64,000 nt of DNA from Chimaeribacter coloradensis (GTDB taxonomy: Bacteria > Pseudomonadota > Gammaproteobacteria > Enterobacterales > Enterobacteriaceae), in NCBI RefSeq assembly GCF_002858715.1, contig NZ_PJZH01000005.1, positions 124,001 through 188,000 on the forward strand, written 5' to 3'. How positions within the stretch are numbered: position 1 is the stretch's first letter; every line of letters begins with the position of its first letter. This document shows positions 40,289-49,917 of the stretch, piece after piece. The notes under the pieces are model-generated. The model saw only the letters and a program-made list of their open reading frames with translations, did not search any database and had not been told where the DNA came from. A program made the translations under genes and the position numbers.

Positions 40289-41059
40289 ATGACGGAGCTT
40301 TACTGGCAGACAATGGGCGAAGGCGATCGCGATCTTGTGCTGCTTCACGGATGGGGGTTGAACGCCGACGTCTGGCAGCAGGCCGCGCTGCGACTTGCGC
40401 CGCATTTCCGGCTGCATCTGGTGGACCTGCCCGGCTACGGGCGCAGCCGGGGGTTCGGCGCGATGACGCTGAAAGAGATGGCCGACCGGGTGCGGGAAAA
40501 TGCGCCGCCGCGCGCCCACTGGCTCGGCTGGTCGCTGGGCGGGCTGGTCGCCAGCCAGATTGCGCTGGATGCCCCGGCGCAGGTGGCCTCCCTGATTACC
40601 GTGGCCTCCTCCCCCTGCTTTGCGGCGCAGGAGGACTGGCCGGGCATCCGCCCTGAGGTGTTACAGGGCTTCCAGCACCAGCTGAGTGAGGATTTCCAGC
40701 GCACGGTAGAGCGTTTCCTGGCGCTGCAAACCCTGGGCACCGAGAGCGCCCGGCGTGACGCCCGGCTGCTGAAGGCGGTGGTGCTTGAACAGCCGATGCC
40801 GGGGGCGGACGTGCTGAACGGCGGGCTGGAGATCCTGCGGCAGGCTGACCTGCGTGAGCCGCTGCGCGCCCTGACGCTGCCGTTTTTGCGCATTTATGGC
40901 CGCCTCGATGGGCTGGTGCCGCGCAAAATCGTGCCGCAACTGGACGAGGCGTGGCCGCACTCCACCTCTGTGGTGCTGGAGAAAGCGGCCCACGCGCTTT
41001 TCGTCTCCCACCCTGAAGCCTTTACCCAGGCGTTACTGGATTTCCTGGCCGGTAAATAA
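40289..41059 (+). CDS. bioH: Pimeloyl-[ACP] methyl ester esterase BioH
   Basis: A 256-residue alpha/beta hydrolase, E. coli length. It removes the methyl group from pimeloyl-ACP methyl ester, ending the BioC-BioH stage of biotin precursor synthesis. The nucleophile elbow GWSLGG has S82; the catalytic aspartate is in GRLDGLVP and the histidine in [23 protein letters not shown] near residue 20 is the oxyanion-hole segment. It is divergent from gntX, as in E. coli. Confidence 0.96.
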   Translation: MTELYWQTMGEGDRDLVLLHGWGLNADVWQQAALRLAPHFRLHLVDLPGYGRSRGFGAMTLKEMADRVRENAPPRAHWLGWSLGGLVASQIALDAPAQVASLITVASSPCFAAQEDWPGIRPEVLQGFQHQLSEDFQRTVERFLALQTLGTESARRDARLLKAVVLEQPMPGADVLNGGLEILRQADLREPLRALTLPFLRIYGRLDGLVPRKIVPQLDEAWPHSTSVVLEKAAHALFVSHPEAFTQALLDFLAGK

Positions 41060-41371
41060 CCGGGTGTGCAGGGTGGGCTGCGGGTAATTTGCTGTTTATG
41101 AACCCTATTTACGGGCAGGAATGTAAGTTTTTTGACCACCTCAGTGGATAAATCGGCAATCTGCTTAATACTTAGGAAGGTAATTGACCGGGGTAAGGTG
41201 AACATGGCTGATGGGCGCGCAACAGCCGCCATGCTCACCCGAAGGGAATATTTCTGGGCGGAACGACGCCGGAGTTCATTCGCATAAGGATGATGCTGTC
41301 TCCCTCGTGTTCGTTTCCTGCTTATCTTGACTGCTTTCTTAAACACTAATCATTCTACGAGAGGTAAGGTC
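41060..41371. other. bioH to DUF1471 gene intergenic region
   Basis: 312 bases with no supported gene. It presumably contains the promoter of the small periplasmic gene at 41372. I see no terminator with a T run for bioH and no recognisable regulator site. Confidence 0.4.
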
Positions 41372-41650
41372 ATGAAATTTGCATCTGCGATGAAAGCTTC
41401 AGTGATGACGGCCACGGTACTGGCCGGGGTGATCTCCTTTGGCGCGCTGGCCGCGCAGGAGATCTCCAAAGAAGAAGCCACCAAATATGAAAAAGTCGGC
41501 ACCGTCAGCACCACGGCTGAAACCACCTCGCCGATGGACGCCAAACAGGAGCTGTCCAAACTGGCGGATGAGAAAGGCGGCAAATATTTTGTGGTGATCG
41601 CCGGCCGTGAACACGGCAAAGTCAGCGCGATTGCGGAAGTCTATAAATAA
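41372..41650 (+). CDS. Small periplasmic DUF1471 (YdgH/BhsA/McbA family) protein
   Basis: 92 residues. A signal peptide (1-27, ending GALA) precedes a mature protein of about 65 residues starting AQEISKEEATKYEKVGTVS and containing GGKYFVVIAGREHGKVSAIAEVYK, the typical DUF1471 pattern. Members such as BhsA and YhcN are small periplasmic or outer-membrane stress proteins affecting biofilm and acid or copper stress; which paralogue this is cannot be decided. The start at 41372 is preceded by GAGAGGTAAGG. It is monocistronic, with a terminator 22 bases downstream. Confidence 0.85.
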   Translation: MKFASAMKASVMTATVLAGVISFGALAAQEISKEEATKYEKVGTVSTTAETTSPMDAKQELSKLADEKGGKYFVVIAGREHGKVSAIAEVYK

Positions 41651-41671
41651 CCCCAGCCTGTAAAGATCGCC

Positions 41672-41700
41672 GGGCGCCGTCAGGCGCCTTTTCTTTTTTT
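41672..41700 (+). terminator. Terminator of the DUF1471 gene
   Basis: GGCGCC, loop GTCA, GGCGCC, then TTTTCTTTTTTT. Confidence 0.88.
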
Positions 41701-41806
41701 CCTCCCGCCTTCTTGCGCCGCCGCGCCCTCTGCCGGATTACATCTTCCCCTGTTACGGTATAATTACGCCCGGATTTTCCTCACGTTGACGCGGAGATGC
41801 GCAGTA

Positions 41807-42835
41807 GTGACAGCAACGATTTATGACATCGCACGGATGGCCGGGGTCTCCAAATCGACCGTGTCTCGTGTACTGAACAACCAGCCCAATATTTCCCCTG
41901 AGGCGCGCGACCGGGTGTTGCAGGCGATCGACACCCTCAATTACCAGCCGAGCAAGCTGGCGCGGGCGCTGACCTCCTCCGGCTTTGACGCCATTATGGT
42001 GATCTCCACCCGCCCGACCCGCAGCACCCTGGGCAACCCCTTCTTTGCCGAGATTGTCCACGCCATCGCCTCCCGGGCGGAAGAGGAGGGGTTTGACGTG
42101 ATTTTGCAGACCTCCCGCGACAGTGACGACGACCTGCGGAAATGTCTGGTGAAAATCAAAGAGAAGATGGTGAAAGGGATCATCATGCTCAGCTCCCCGG
42201 CGGATGAGGCCTTTTTCGCCCAGCTCGACAGCTACACCATCCCGGTGGTGGTGATTGGCCGGGTCGAGGGGCAGTACCGGCACATCTTCTCCGTGGATAC
42301 GGACAACGTGCATGACAGCTACCGCATGACGCGCGCCCTGATTGAGCAGGGGCACCGGGCAATCGCCTGCCTGCACGCCTCGCTGGATTTCCACGTCTCG
42401 ATTGACCGGCTGGCCGGTTACCGGCAGGCGATGGCGGAAGCGGGGTTGCCGGTCGACCCGGACTGGATTGTGGATGGCGGCAACAGCGTGGAAGAGGGCT
42501 ACCAGGCGGCCTGCCGGTTGCTGGCGCTGCCCGTGTTGCCGGGCGCGGTGCTGGCGACCGACGCCCTGAAAATCCTCAGCCTCTACCGGGCGGCGCAGGA
42601 GCGCGGGTGCAGCATCCCGGAACAGCTCTCGGTGATGGGCTTCAGTAATACCAGTATTTCGCCGCTGTTGACGCCGCCGCTGAGCGGCATTGACGTGCCC
42701 ACCGCCCAGCTCGGCTGGCAGGGCGGTGACCTGCTGTTTGCGCGCATCGCCGGGCGCGGGCCCAGCCAGATGCACACCCTGGTCAACACCGAAATCCGTT
42801 ACGCCCGCTCAACGGCACCGCCGGCCAACCCATAA
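41807..42835 (+). CDS. ycjW: LacI-family repressor of the ycj cluster (YcjW-like)
   Basis: 342 residues from the GTG start at 41807 ([20 protein letters not shown]). The HTH occupies residues about 4-26, the hinge region ends near 60 ([12 protein letters not shown]), and the effector domain is PBP-like. The N-terminal 60 residues are close to E. coli YcjW by recall. It probably represses the ycjM-V operon through the palindrome at 54690-54707, 12 kb away at the other end of the cluster. GGAG lies about 10 bases upstream of the GTG. It converges with ycjV, a different orientation from the E. coli arrangement I recall. Confidence 0.88.
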   Translation: MTATIYDIARMAGVSKSTVSRVLNNQPNISPEARDRVLQAIDTLNYQPSKLARALTSSGFDAIMVISTRPTRSTLGNPFFAEIVHAIASRAEEEGFDVILQTSRDSDDDLRKCLVKIKEKMVKGIIMLSSPADEAFFAQLDSYTIPVVVIGRVEGQYRHIFSVDTDNVHDSYRMTRALIEQGHRAIACLHASLDFHVSIDRLAGYRQAMAEAGLPVDPDWIVDGGNSVEEGYQAACRLLALPVLPGAVLATDALKILSLYRAAQERGCSIPEQLSVMGFSNTSISPLLTPPLSGIDVPTAQLGWQGGDLLFARIAGRGPSQMHTLVNTEIRYARSTAPPANP

Positions 42836-42861
42836 AAAAAGGGAGGGCCACTGGCCCTCCC
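42834..42861 (-). terminator. Terminator of the ycj operon
   Basis: On the minus strand GGGAGGGCC, loop AGT, GGCCCTCCC and then seven T residues, just past ycjV. The same stem lies immediately after the ycjW stop on the other strand. Confidence 0.9.
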
Positions 42862-42880
42862 TGTGCAACGCGCCCGGCGT

Positions 42881-43972
42881 TTACGCCCGCGTCGGGATCA
42901 CCTGTTCCGTCTCGCTGTCGAAGAAGTGGGCGTGGTCCATATCCAGCCGCAGCCCCAGATGCGCCCCGGCGCGGATGTCACACTGCGCATCAGTGCGTAC
43001 CACCAGTTCATGCCCGCCAATCTGGCAATAGAGCATAAATTCCGCCCCGGTCAGCTCCGCCACTGAGACGCTGGCCTCGATCTGCTGCTCGCCCGGCTGC
43101 GCCAGCTGGATAGACTCAGGGCGGATGCCCAGGATCAGCGGCTGGCGCTGATACCCCGCCGCGTTGAGTTTTTCCAGCGCGGTCGCCGGGATCGGGATAT
43201 GCAGGCTCTCGGTGGCAAAGTACCCGCCATCCAGCGCCCCGCGGATGAAGTTCATCGCCGGGGAGCCGATAAACCCGGCGACAAACATATTGCATGGCCG
43301 GTTGTAGATGGTTTTCGGGCTGCCGACCTGCTGCACAATGCCGTCTTTCATCACCACGATCCGCGTCGCCATCGTCATGGCTTCGGTCTGGTCATGAGTG
43401 ACGTAGATCATGGTGGTGTCGAGCTTCTGGTGCAGCTTGCTGATCTCCGCCCGCATCTGCACGCGCAGTTTGGCGTCGAGGTTGGAGAGCGGCTCATCCA
43501 TCAGGAAGACTTTGGCATCCCGCACGATGGCGCGGCCCAGCGCGACGCGCTGGCGCTGGCCGCCGGAGAGCGCGCTCGGGCGGCGTTGCAGCAGCTCTTT
43601 CAGGCCGAGGATCTGTGCGGCATAGGCCACGCGCCGTTCAATCTCCGCCTTGTCCACGTTCATCAGCTTCAGGGCGAACGCCATGTTGTCATACACCGAC
43701 ATATGCGGATAGAGCGCGTAGTTCTGGAACACCATCGCAATGCCGCGGTTCTTGGCCGCCACATCGTTCATACGCTGGCCGTCGATCAGCAGATCGCCGT
43801 CGCTGATCTCCTCCAGCCCGGCGATCATCCGCAGGGTGGTGGATTTCCCGCAGCCCGAGGGGCCGACAAACACGATGAACTCTTTGTCTTCAATCTCCAG
43901 GCAAAAGTCTTTCACCACGTGGACATTGTTGGGGTAAATCTTCTGAATGTGCTGTAAAGAAATCTGGGCCAT
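42881..43972 (-). CDS. ycjV: ABC sugar transporter ATPase (YcjV/MalK-like)
   Basis: A 363-residue full-length ATPase of the MalK/UgpC subfamily. Walker A GPSGCGKST is at residues 37-45, the signature LSGGQRQRVALGRA near 135, Walker B VFLMDEPLSNLD near 155, and the C-terminal OB-fold regulatory domain covers about 240-363 (LGIRPESIQL). It energises the YcjNOP importer. It lies two bases after ycjU and is the last gene of the operon. E. coli K-12 ycjV is, as I recall, annotated as a pseudogene; this copy is intact. Confidence 0.92.
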   Translation of the reverse strand: MAQISLQHIQKIYPNNVHVVKDFCLEIEDKEFIVFVGPSGCGKSTTLRMIAGLEEISDGDLLIDGQRMNDVAAKNRGIAMVFQNYALYPHMSVYDNMAFALKLMNVDKAEIERRVAYAAQILGLKELLQRRPSALSGGQRQRVALGRAIVRDAKVFLMDEPLSNLDAKLRVQMRAEISKLHQKLDTTMIYVTHDQTEAMTMATRIVVMKDGIVQQVGSPKTIYNRPCNMFVAGFIGSPAMNFIRGALDGGYFATESLHIPIPATALEKLNAAGYQRQPLILGIRPESIQLAQPGEQQIEASVSVAELTGAEFMLYCQIGGHELVVRTDAQCDIRAGAHLGLRLDMDHAHFFDSETEQVIPTRA

Positions 43973-43974
43973 GC

Positions 43975-44676
43975 TCAGCTCCTGGTGATAGGTGTGGGGC
44001 AGGCTTGTGCCGCCTGCCAGTGGGCCAGCAGATCTGGCCAGGCCAGCTCCCCGGTGTGGTTCAGCCGGTAGTGCGCCCCGGTCAGCGTTGCGCCAATCCC
44101 CACCGAGTACATGCCGCTGGCGTTGATCGCCGCGATCCCGGCCTGGGCGTCCTCAATGCCGATCGCCTGCGCGGGCGTGACCCCCAGCCCGCGGCAGGCG
44201 GTCAGGAAGATCTCCGGGTGCGGCTTGGAGTGGGTTAAGGCGCGGGCGTCGGCGCAAAAATCGAACCAGTGGCTTAATTCCAGTGACGCCAGCACCTGCG
44301 GCGCATTCTCCGACACCGACGCCAGGCCGATGCGGCACCCGGCGTCGCGCAGGGCGGCCAGCAGCGGTGCAATGCCGGGCAGAATGTCGGCCGGGCTGAG
44401 GTTCGCCAGCAGTTGCCGGTAGAGATCGTTTTTCTCCGCCATAAATTGCTGACGCTGTGCCGGGGAATAGGCACCCGCCTGGTTGCCATGCTGCAAAATG
44501 CACGTCAGGGAATCGGCGCGGTTCACCCCTTTTAACTGCTCGTTAAAGGCGCGATCGATGCGGATACCGAGTTTCTGCGCCAACTGCTGCCAGGCGAGGA
44601 AGTGAAATTCGGCGGTGTCGGTGATCACGCCATCCAGATCAAACACTACCGCCTGCGGTAAAGGCTTCATTGCCAT
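43975..44676 (-). CDS. ycjU: Beta-phosphoglucomutase (YcjU)
   Basis: A 233-residue HAD-superfamily mutase. The nucleophile motif is VFDLDGVITDT (D-x-D), followed by a helical cap domain and the C-terminal GIEDAQAGIAAINASGM metal-binding segment. It interconverts beta-glucose-1-phosphate and glucose-6-phosphate. This is the partner needed by inverting GH65 phosphorylases such as the adjacent ycjT product, which release beta-glucose-1-phosphate. AAGGA lies six bases before the ATG at 44676. It sits between ycjT and ycjV with gaps of 9 and 2 bases. Confidence 0.94.
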   Translation of the reverse strand: MAMKPLPQAVVFDLDGVITDTAEFHFLAWQQLAQKLGIRIDRAFNEQLKGVNRADSLTCILQHGNQAGAYSPAQRQQFMAEKNDLYRQLLANLSPADILPGIAPLLAALRDAGCRIGLASVSENAPQVLASLELSHWFDFCADARALTHSKPHPEIFLTACRGLGVTPAQAIGIEDAQAGIAAINASGMYSVGIGATLTGAHYRLNHTGELAWPDLLAHWQAAQACPTPITRS

Positions 44677-44685
44677 CGTGCGTCC

Positions 44686-46932
44686 TTAATGAAGTGCCAG
44701 CACCAGCCGGCGGGTGAATGTGTGCAACGTGCCGTGGACACGCAGGCTCAGCGGGGCATCATTCGCTTTTTCAACCTGCACCTGCTGGTGGCTGACCGTG
44801 ACCTGCAGCCGCTCACCGCGCCAGCAGAGCGGGAAGCGCAGGGTTTTCCAGTGCGGCGGCAGGCGCGGCGCGAGCGCCAGTTCACCTTCCTGATAGGTCA
44901 GCCCGGCAAAGCCCATGATCGCCCCAAGCCAGATTGCCCCGGTGGCGGCGGCATGAATGCCGTCATCACAGCTGTGCGGTTCCGGCCCCAGGTCGATCGC
45001 CATCGCTTCGCGGTAGAGCGGCCAGGCCAGCTCCGCCAGGCCGTTGCGGCAGGCGACAATCGCGTAGATCGCCTTGCTCAGCGACGAATCGTGGATGGTG
45101 CGCGGCAGGTAGTAATCCAGGTTGGCGCGCTGCACCTCCGGGCTGAACAGTGACGGCAGCAGGAAGAACAGCATGATCAGGTCGGCCTGCTTGAGGATCT
45201 GCATCTCGTTGACTTCCGCCCGCGAGTAGTCGAGCAGGATCGCCTGCGTCCCGGCCTGCGCCTGATAGCGCGTCAGGTCAATGGTGGGTTTGCTGAGGAA
45301 GCTGTCATCCTGCGGGATCACCTGCTGGTCATTGGGCTGCGGCAACACGCAGCGCGCCAGGAAATCCCGCGCGCGGGCGGTGAATGCCGCATGCTCCGGC
45401 GTGTCAGGCAGGTAGTGCAGCGCCTGCGACACGTTGTAGTGCGCCAGATAGTTGGTGTAGGCGTTGTTGTTGACGTGCTCGGTGTATTCGTCGGGGCCGA
45501 TCACATCGTGCAGCTCCAGCCGCCCGTTGACCTCAGTAGTGCGGCTCAGCCAGAACAGCGCGCACGCTTTCAGCAGCGCCTGCGCCTCATTGGCCTGAAA
45601 TGCGCGGTCGCCGGTGGCCTGAAGGTAACCCACGGTGGCGTAGGCGATGTCCGCCACCAGATGGTGCTCGGCCAGCGCCGAGGCCACCGGCTGGCGCAGC
45701 CCGGTGCGGATGTTGATCAGGCCGAAGGCCGGGGTCTCCTCCTCACCGGTGAAGGCGCTCTCCCACGGGAACAGCGCCCCCTCATAGCCGCAGCGCGCCG
45801 CTTTCTGCTCTGCCTGCGGGATGCGCCGGCAGCGGTAGCGCAGCAGCGACCGCGCCGTCTCCGGGCGGGTCAGCAGGTGGTAGGGCAGGATAAAAATGTC
45901 CGTATCCCAGAAGACGTGGCCCTTATAGCCTTCACCGGTCAGCCCTTTGGCCGCCACGCTGCACCGCGCGTCATGGGCCGGGGTCATCGCGGCCAGATGA
46001 TAGGCGGACATGTCCAGCGCCAGCTGGTCGAACGGGTCGCCGGAGTCTACCTCCACCCGCGCCTGCGGCCATGTGCGTTGCCACTGTTGCAGGCTGGCGG
46101 CGCGCAGCGCGGCGTAACCGGCGTCAACATGGGGGGCCAGTTGCGCGAGGCACTGTTCGCCCCAGTTTTCCGGCTCCGGGTCACCCGGCAGGCAGGCGTC
46201 TACCCAGCTGATTTTCTCCAGCGTTACCGGCTCGCCTACCCGCAGGGTGGTACTGAACTGCTGGTTCAGGCGGCGGTTTTTCGCGGCGAAACTGATACGC
46301 GCCTCCTCAGCGGAGAGGCGGCAGCGGCTGGTGATCATCAGCGCCATGTCATTTTCCGGCGTGCGGTAGCAGCCTTGCAGCGTGTGCGCGTGCATTACGC
46401 GCACGCTCGCCTCCGTCAGGTGCTGGCGGCCGCTGTTGGTCTGCGTGGCATCGATGCCGGTGGTCAGGCGCAGCGGCATCTCCTGGTCCAGCGCCGTCAG
46501 GGTCAGGGTCGCGGCCACCAGTTGCCGCGGCGCACGTGCCACAAACCGCGCGCTTTTCAGGCTGACGCGCCCGCCTTCTGGTGACTGCCAGATCAGCTCA
46601 CGGCAGAGCTCACCCAGTTCCGGGTGAAATTCGCGCCGGTAAGCGAGCAGCCTGCCTGCCAGCAGGGAAAAAGGCGTGTTGCCCAGCTCAATGTGGCAGC
46701 CGGTGATGTCCGGCAGGTTCACCAGCTCGGTGACCTCGTCGGGCGTGGCGCGGTGGTAGAACCCGGCCACAAACATGCCGCGCACCTGATCGGTGTAGGC
46801 CTCTTCGTGGCCGCCGCGGATGCCGAGATAACCGTTGCCGCAGGTCATCAGCGTGGCGTATTTATTCAGCTGGTGCGGGCTGAAGCCCGGCTCACACAGC
46901 ACAGAGAACGGGGCGGAAGGGGAGGTCATCAT
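44686..46932 (-). CDS. ycjT: GH65 disaccharide phosphorylase (kojibiose phosphorylase-like YcjT)
   Basis: A 748-residue GH65 enzyme. The N-terminal beta-sandwich has GNGYLGIRGGHEEAY; the (alpha/alpha)6 barrel has GYKGHVFWDTDIF and the general-acid glutamate in DVIGPDEYTEHVNNNAYTN; the phosphate-binding segment follows near LLDYSRAEVNEMQILKQAD. The E. coli homologue YcjT is known as a kojibiose phosphorylase, cleaving alpha-1,2-linked glucose to beta-glucose-1-phosphate; the exact disaccharide here is inferred. It overlaps ycjS by four bases and is followed by its mutase ycjU. ATG codons at 46932 and 46929 are both possible. Confidence 0.9.
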   Translation of the reverse strand: MMTSPSAPFSVLCEPGFSPHQLNKYATLMTCGNGYLGIRGGHEEAYTDQVRGMFVAGFYHRATPDEVTELVNLPDITGCHIELGNTPFSLLAGRLLAYRREFHPELGELCRELIWQSPEGGRVSLKSARFVARAPRQLVAATLTLTALDQEMPLRLTTGIDATQTNSGRQHLTEASVRVMHAHTLQGCYRTPENDMALMITSRCRLSAEEARISFAAKNRRLNQQFSTTLRVGEPVTLEKISWVDACLPGDPEPENWGEQCLAQLAPHVDAGYAALRAASLQQWQRTWPQARVEVDSGDPFDQLALDMSAYHLAAMTPAHDARCSVAAKGLTGEGYKGHVFWDTDIFILPYHLLTRPETARSLLRYRCRRIPQAEQKAARCGYEGALFPWESAFTGEEETPAFGLINIRTGLRQPVASALAEHHLVADIAYATVGYLQATGDRAFQANEAQALLKACALFWLSRTTEVNGRLELHDVIGPDEYTEHVNNNAYTNYLAHYNVSQALHYLPDTPEHAAFTARARDFLARCVLPQPNDQQVIPQDDSFLSKPTIDLTRYQAQAGTQAILLDYSRAEVNEMQILKQADLIMLFFLLPSLFSPEVQRANLDYYLPRTIHDSSLSKAIYAIVACRNGLAELAWPLYREAMAIDLGPEPHSCDDGIHAAATGAIWLGAIMGFAGLTYQEGELALAPRLPPHWKTLRFPLCWRGERLQVTVSHQQVQVEKANDAPLSLRVHGTLHTFTRRLVLALH

Positions 46933-47987
46933 AATGTCACGCTCTCACCCTGTTCTGCGGCCTGATAGATCGCCGCCACCAGTTGCTGGATGCGGTAACC
47001 CTGACGGCCGTCGGCCACCTCCGCGCCCAGCCCCATCACCCGGTCAACAAAGGCTTTCATGCTGTTGTGGTGGCGCTGGCTGTCCGCCTCCTGACGCTGG
47101 TAGAGCGTCAGCAGCTTGCCGCCATCATCGGTGTAGATGTGCGCCGGGAACAGGGTCGCCCCGGCATCGGCCCCGCAGAACTGCACGTTCATCACCGACT
47201 CTTCCGGGATGTTAAGCGCAAACGAGGTCTCCAGCCGCAGGATGCCGCCGCCCGCCAGCTCCAGCGTGGCAAACAGCGAATCCTCCACCGTGTACTTTTC
47301 CGGCTGCCAGTCACCGAACAGGCCGCGGCTTTTACGGTTGCCGATTTTGCAGAACTGATGGGCGCTGACGCGCGTAACGGCCGGGAAGCCCAGCACATAC
47401 ATCGCCGCGTCCAGCATATGGATGCCGATGTCGATCAGCGGCCCGCCGCCCTGCTGCGCCTTGTCGATAAATACGCCCCAGCCCGGTACGCCGCAGCGGC
47501 GCAGGGCGCGGGCCTGGGTGACGTAAACCTCGCCCAGTTCACCGGCTGCCACTTTGCGCCGCAGAATCTGACAATCCTCAGCGAAGCGGTGGTGGAAATC
47601 GTAAGCCAGCACCTTCCCGGCGCGCTCGGCGGCCTCAGCCATCGCCAGCGCTTCGTTGGGGGTCATCGCCGGCGGCTTTTCGCACATCACGTGGCAGCCG
47701 TGCTGTAACGCCTGAAGCACCTGGGCCGAGTGGAAACGGTTGGGCGAACAGATGCTGACCAGATCCGGCTGTTCAAGGCGGTACATCTCGCCTGCGTCGG
47801 TGTAGGCGCGGGCGATGTTATTGCGGGCGGCGAAGGCGTCAGCGCGTTCGGCCTCTTTGTCCACCACCGCCACCAGCGTGACGTCGCGGCGGGTGGCGTA
47901 GTAAGCGGCGTGCACCTTCTCCGCCACCTGGCCCGCACCAATAATCGCGACCCGCAAGGGCCGCGATGCGTAAGCAGTAAACTCCAT
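46929..47987 (-). CDS. ycjS: D-glucoside 3-dehydrogenase (Gfo/Idh/MocA family, YcjS)
   Basis: A 352-residue NAD-dependent oxidoreductase (E. coli 351). An N-terminal Rossmann fold with RVAIIGAGQVAEKVHAAYY, the family motif CEKPPAM, and the active-site region DIGIHMLDAAMYVLG (lysine/histidine dyad family) are visible. E. coli YcjS oxidises D-glucosides at C3 to 3-keto-glucosides, the first step of conversion between gulosides and glucosides. The start at 47987 (MEFTAYASRPL) is chosen by homology; the open frame extends into ycjR. Confidence 0.92.
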   Translation of the reverse strand: MEFTAYASRPLRVAIIGAGQVAEKVHAAYYATRRDVTLVAVVDKEAERADAFAARNNIARAYTDAGEMYRLEQPDLVSICSPNRFHSAQVLQALQHGCHVMCEKPPAMTPNEALAMAEAAERAGKVLAYDFHHRFAEDCQILRRKVAAGELGEVYVTQARALRRCGVPGWGVFIDKAQQGGGPLIDIGIHMLDAAMYVLGFPAVTRVSAHQFCKIGNRKSRGLFGDWQPEKYTVEDSLFATLELAGGGILRLETSFALNIPEESVMNVQFCGADAGATLFPAHIYTDDGGKLLTLYQRQEADSQRHHNSMKAFVDRVMGLGAEVADGRQGYRIQQLVAAIYQAAEQGESVTL

Positions 47988-48001
47988 GTTTTTCCTGCCG
48001 A

Positions 48002-48793
48002 TTAGCGCAAGGCGCGCAGAGAGTCGAGGGAATCCTGATAGGCTTTGGCCGGGTCGGCCGCCCGCACGCGGCATTCGTAAACCACGTAGCCGTCATAACC
48101 ATCCTGTTTCAGCTGGTTGAAGTGGCGGGCGAAGTCCAGCGAGCCGCTGCCCGGCTGGTAGCGGTGGTTATCCGCGATATGGACATGGCCCAGCAGATCA
48201 CGCTGCTGGTGCAGCGCGGCGCTGATGTCATCTTCCTCAATGTTCATGTGGTAGAAGTCAGCGATGATCCGGGTGTGGCGGAGCTGGTTCTCTTCGATAT
48301 AGCCGCGCGCGTCAGCCAGCAGGTTGATCATGTGATCCTGATAGCGGTTCAGCGGCTCCAGGAAGAGTGTCGTGCCGGTTTCGGCGGCGATGTTGTCGAG
48401 GAATTTCAGCGAGCTGCTCACGGCCAGCCGGTCACCGGCCACGCTGCGCGGCGAGGTCATCGGCGGCAGGCGATAGGTGAACATGCCCCAGGCGGCCGGC
48501 ACCACGATGCCTTTCCCGCCGACTTCGGCCAGCGCCCGCAGGATGGCAGCAATCTGTTGCAGGCCGTTCAGGCGGCGCTCTTCAATAAAATCCCCGATCC
48601 AGCCGTCATAACCGCCGCAGGCGCTGACCACCGGCAGGCCGGTTTCGGCAATCGCCGCTTTGACTGCCGCCAGGTTATTCACCAGCAGCTTGCCGTCGAT
48701 TTCAAAGCCATCAAACCCCATGTTTTTGATGTAATGGAACTTCTCCAGAATCCCTTCCGGGAAGAACGCCTGATTTTGGGTACCGATTTTCAT
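48002..48793 (-). CDS. ycjR: 3-keto-D-glucoside 4-epimerase (YcjR)
   Basis: About 263 residues, TIM-barrel xylose-isomerase-like fold. Metal ligands are expected in LFLEPLNRYQDHM, IIADFYHMNIEED, LGHVHIADNHRYQPG and VVYECRV, all conserved with E. coli YcjR. That enzyme epimerises C4 of 3-keto-glucosides, linking the ycjS and ycjQ dehydrogenases. E. coli begins MKIGTQNQAFFPE, matching the ATG at 48793; the ATG at 48799 would place the AGGA only three bases away. Confidence 0.92.
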   Translation of the reverse strand: MKIGTQNQAFFPEGILEKFHYIKNMGFDGFEIDGKLLVNNLAAVKAAIAETGLPVVSACGGYDGWIGDFIEERRLNGLQQIAAILRALAEVGGKGIVVPAAWGMFTYRLPPMTSPRSVAGDRLAVSSSLKFLDNIAAETGTTLFLEPLNRYQDHMINLLADARGYIEENQLRHTRIIADFYHMNIEEDDISAALHQQRDLLGHVHIADNHRYQPGSGSLDFARHFNQLKQDGYDGYVVYECRVRAADPAKAYQDSLDSLRALR

Positions 48794-48823
48794 CTGCATA
48801 TATCCTGTTAAGTCAAAAGGGAA

Positions 48824-49876
48824 TCAGAAGGTCACGCCCATCTTGATGCTGAGTTCCGGGTGCTGATCGACAAAGCGCATGTAGCTTTCGGCGCTGTCGC
48901 TGAACGCCACCACCGGGTCGATCAGGTCACGGCAGTCGAGGTAGCCGTTCATCAGCAGTTGCCAGCAGCTGTCTTCGATGCGTTTGCGGTTCCAGCGCGG
49001 GTAATCCGGGTTCGGTTCGCTGCAGGCGCGGGAGAAGACGATGCGCGCATTGTTGAAGTGCGCCTCGCGGCCGAGGTTGAAGCCTTCCGGGAAAGGTTTG
49101 GCGAAGGCGACGTAGGAGATGGTGCCGCCGTAGGCCAGCCCGCGCAGGGAGGCTTGCAACGCCTGGGCATTGCCGCTGGTTTCGATGATCACGTCTGCGC
49201 CGCGTTTGTCGGTGAGGCGTTTGATCTCCAGACCCAGATCGCAGGTGGTCGGGTCGAGGGCCACATCCGCGCCATGTTTGCAGGCGATCTCGCCACGGTG
49301 GGCCAGCGGATCGACGCCAATCACCAGCGCCGTACCGGCCCCTTTCGCCAGCTGCACCGCGATCTGGCCGATTGCGCCCAGGCCGATGACCACCACCACG
49401 TCGCCCACGCGCACGTTGCCGTCACGCACGCCGCTCATGGCGAACTGCGCCGGGTCATAGCAGACGGCGTTTTGCCAGGCGGCCCCTTCCGGCATGTGGC
49501 GCAGTTTGTAGTTGTCCACGCCGTTGACGATCACCGTCTCCTGCAGCGGCCCATAGGTGCAGACGCGGTCACCCAGCTGGTATTGCGTCACCTGGTCGCC
49601 TTTCTCCTCGACGGTGCCGACCACCATGTTGCCCAGGGTAAAGTTGCCGAACTCAATGCCGCGCGGCTCGCCTTCCGCCCGCGGCACAAACAGGTTCCAT
49701 TCGCTGGAGAAAGCCTCATCGATAAACGGGCTGACGCCACGGAAATCCACCACTTCGGTGCCGTGCTTCGGTGCGCCGAACTGCACCCGGATGCGGACTT
49801 CATGGGCCTGCAACGGGCGATCCTGATACTCCACCAGGGCGGCCACACGCGGTGCCACGGCGACTAACTTTTTCAT
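48824..49876 (-). CDS. ycjQ: D-guloside 3-dehydrogenase (zinc alcohol dehydrogenase family, YcjQ)
   Basis: A 350-residue medium-chain dehydrogenase, exactly the E. coli YcjQ length. The N-terminal GroES-like domain carries RFGAPKHGTEVVDFRG-type substrate region; the Rossmann domain has VVVIGLGAIGQIAVQLAKGAG (NAD loop, near residue 160). YcjQ reduces 3-keto-D-gulosides to D-gulosides or the reverse. With YcjS and YcjR it forms a redox-epimerisation route between gulosides and glucosides. It lies 41 bases after ycjP and 30 before ycjR. Confidence 0.92.
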   Translation of the reverse strand: MKKLVAVAPRVAALVEYQDRPLQAHEVRIRVQFGAPKHGTEVVDFRGVSPFIDEAFSSEWNLFVPRAEGEPRGIEFGNFTLGNMVVGTVEEKGDQVTQYQLGDRVCTYGPLQETVIVNGVDNYKLRHMPEGAAWQNAVCYDPAQFAMSGVRDGNVRVGDVVVVIGLGAIGQIAVQLAKGAGTALVIGVDPLAHRGEIACKHGADVALDPTTCDLGLEIKRLTDKRGADVIIETSGNAQALQASLRGLAYGGTISYVAFAKPFPEGFNLGREAHFNNARIVFSRACSEPNPDYPRWNRKRIEDSCWQLLMNGYLDCRDLIDPVVAFSDSAESYMRFVDQHPELSIKMGVTF

Positions 49877-49917
49877 GCTTGTTCCTCTTACTCGTTCACA
49901 ACAGGGGAAGGGCGGCG

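Noticed and set aside
45391-46584. 397-codon open frame antisense to ycjT
   Set aside because: Overlaps the conserved GH65 gene completely; no family features.
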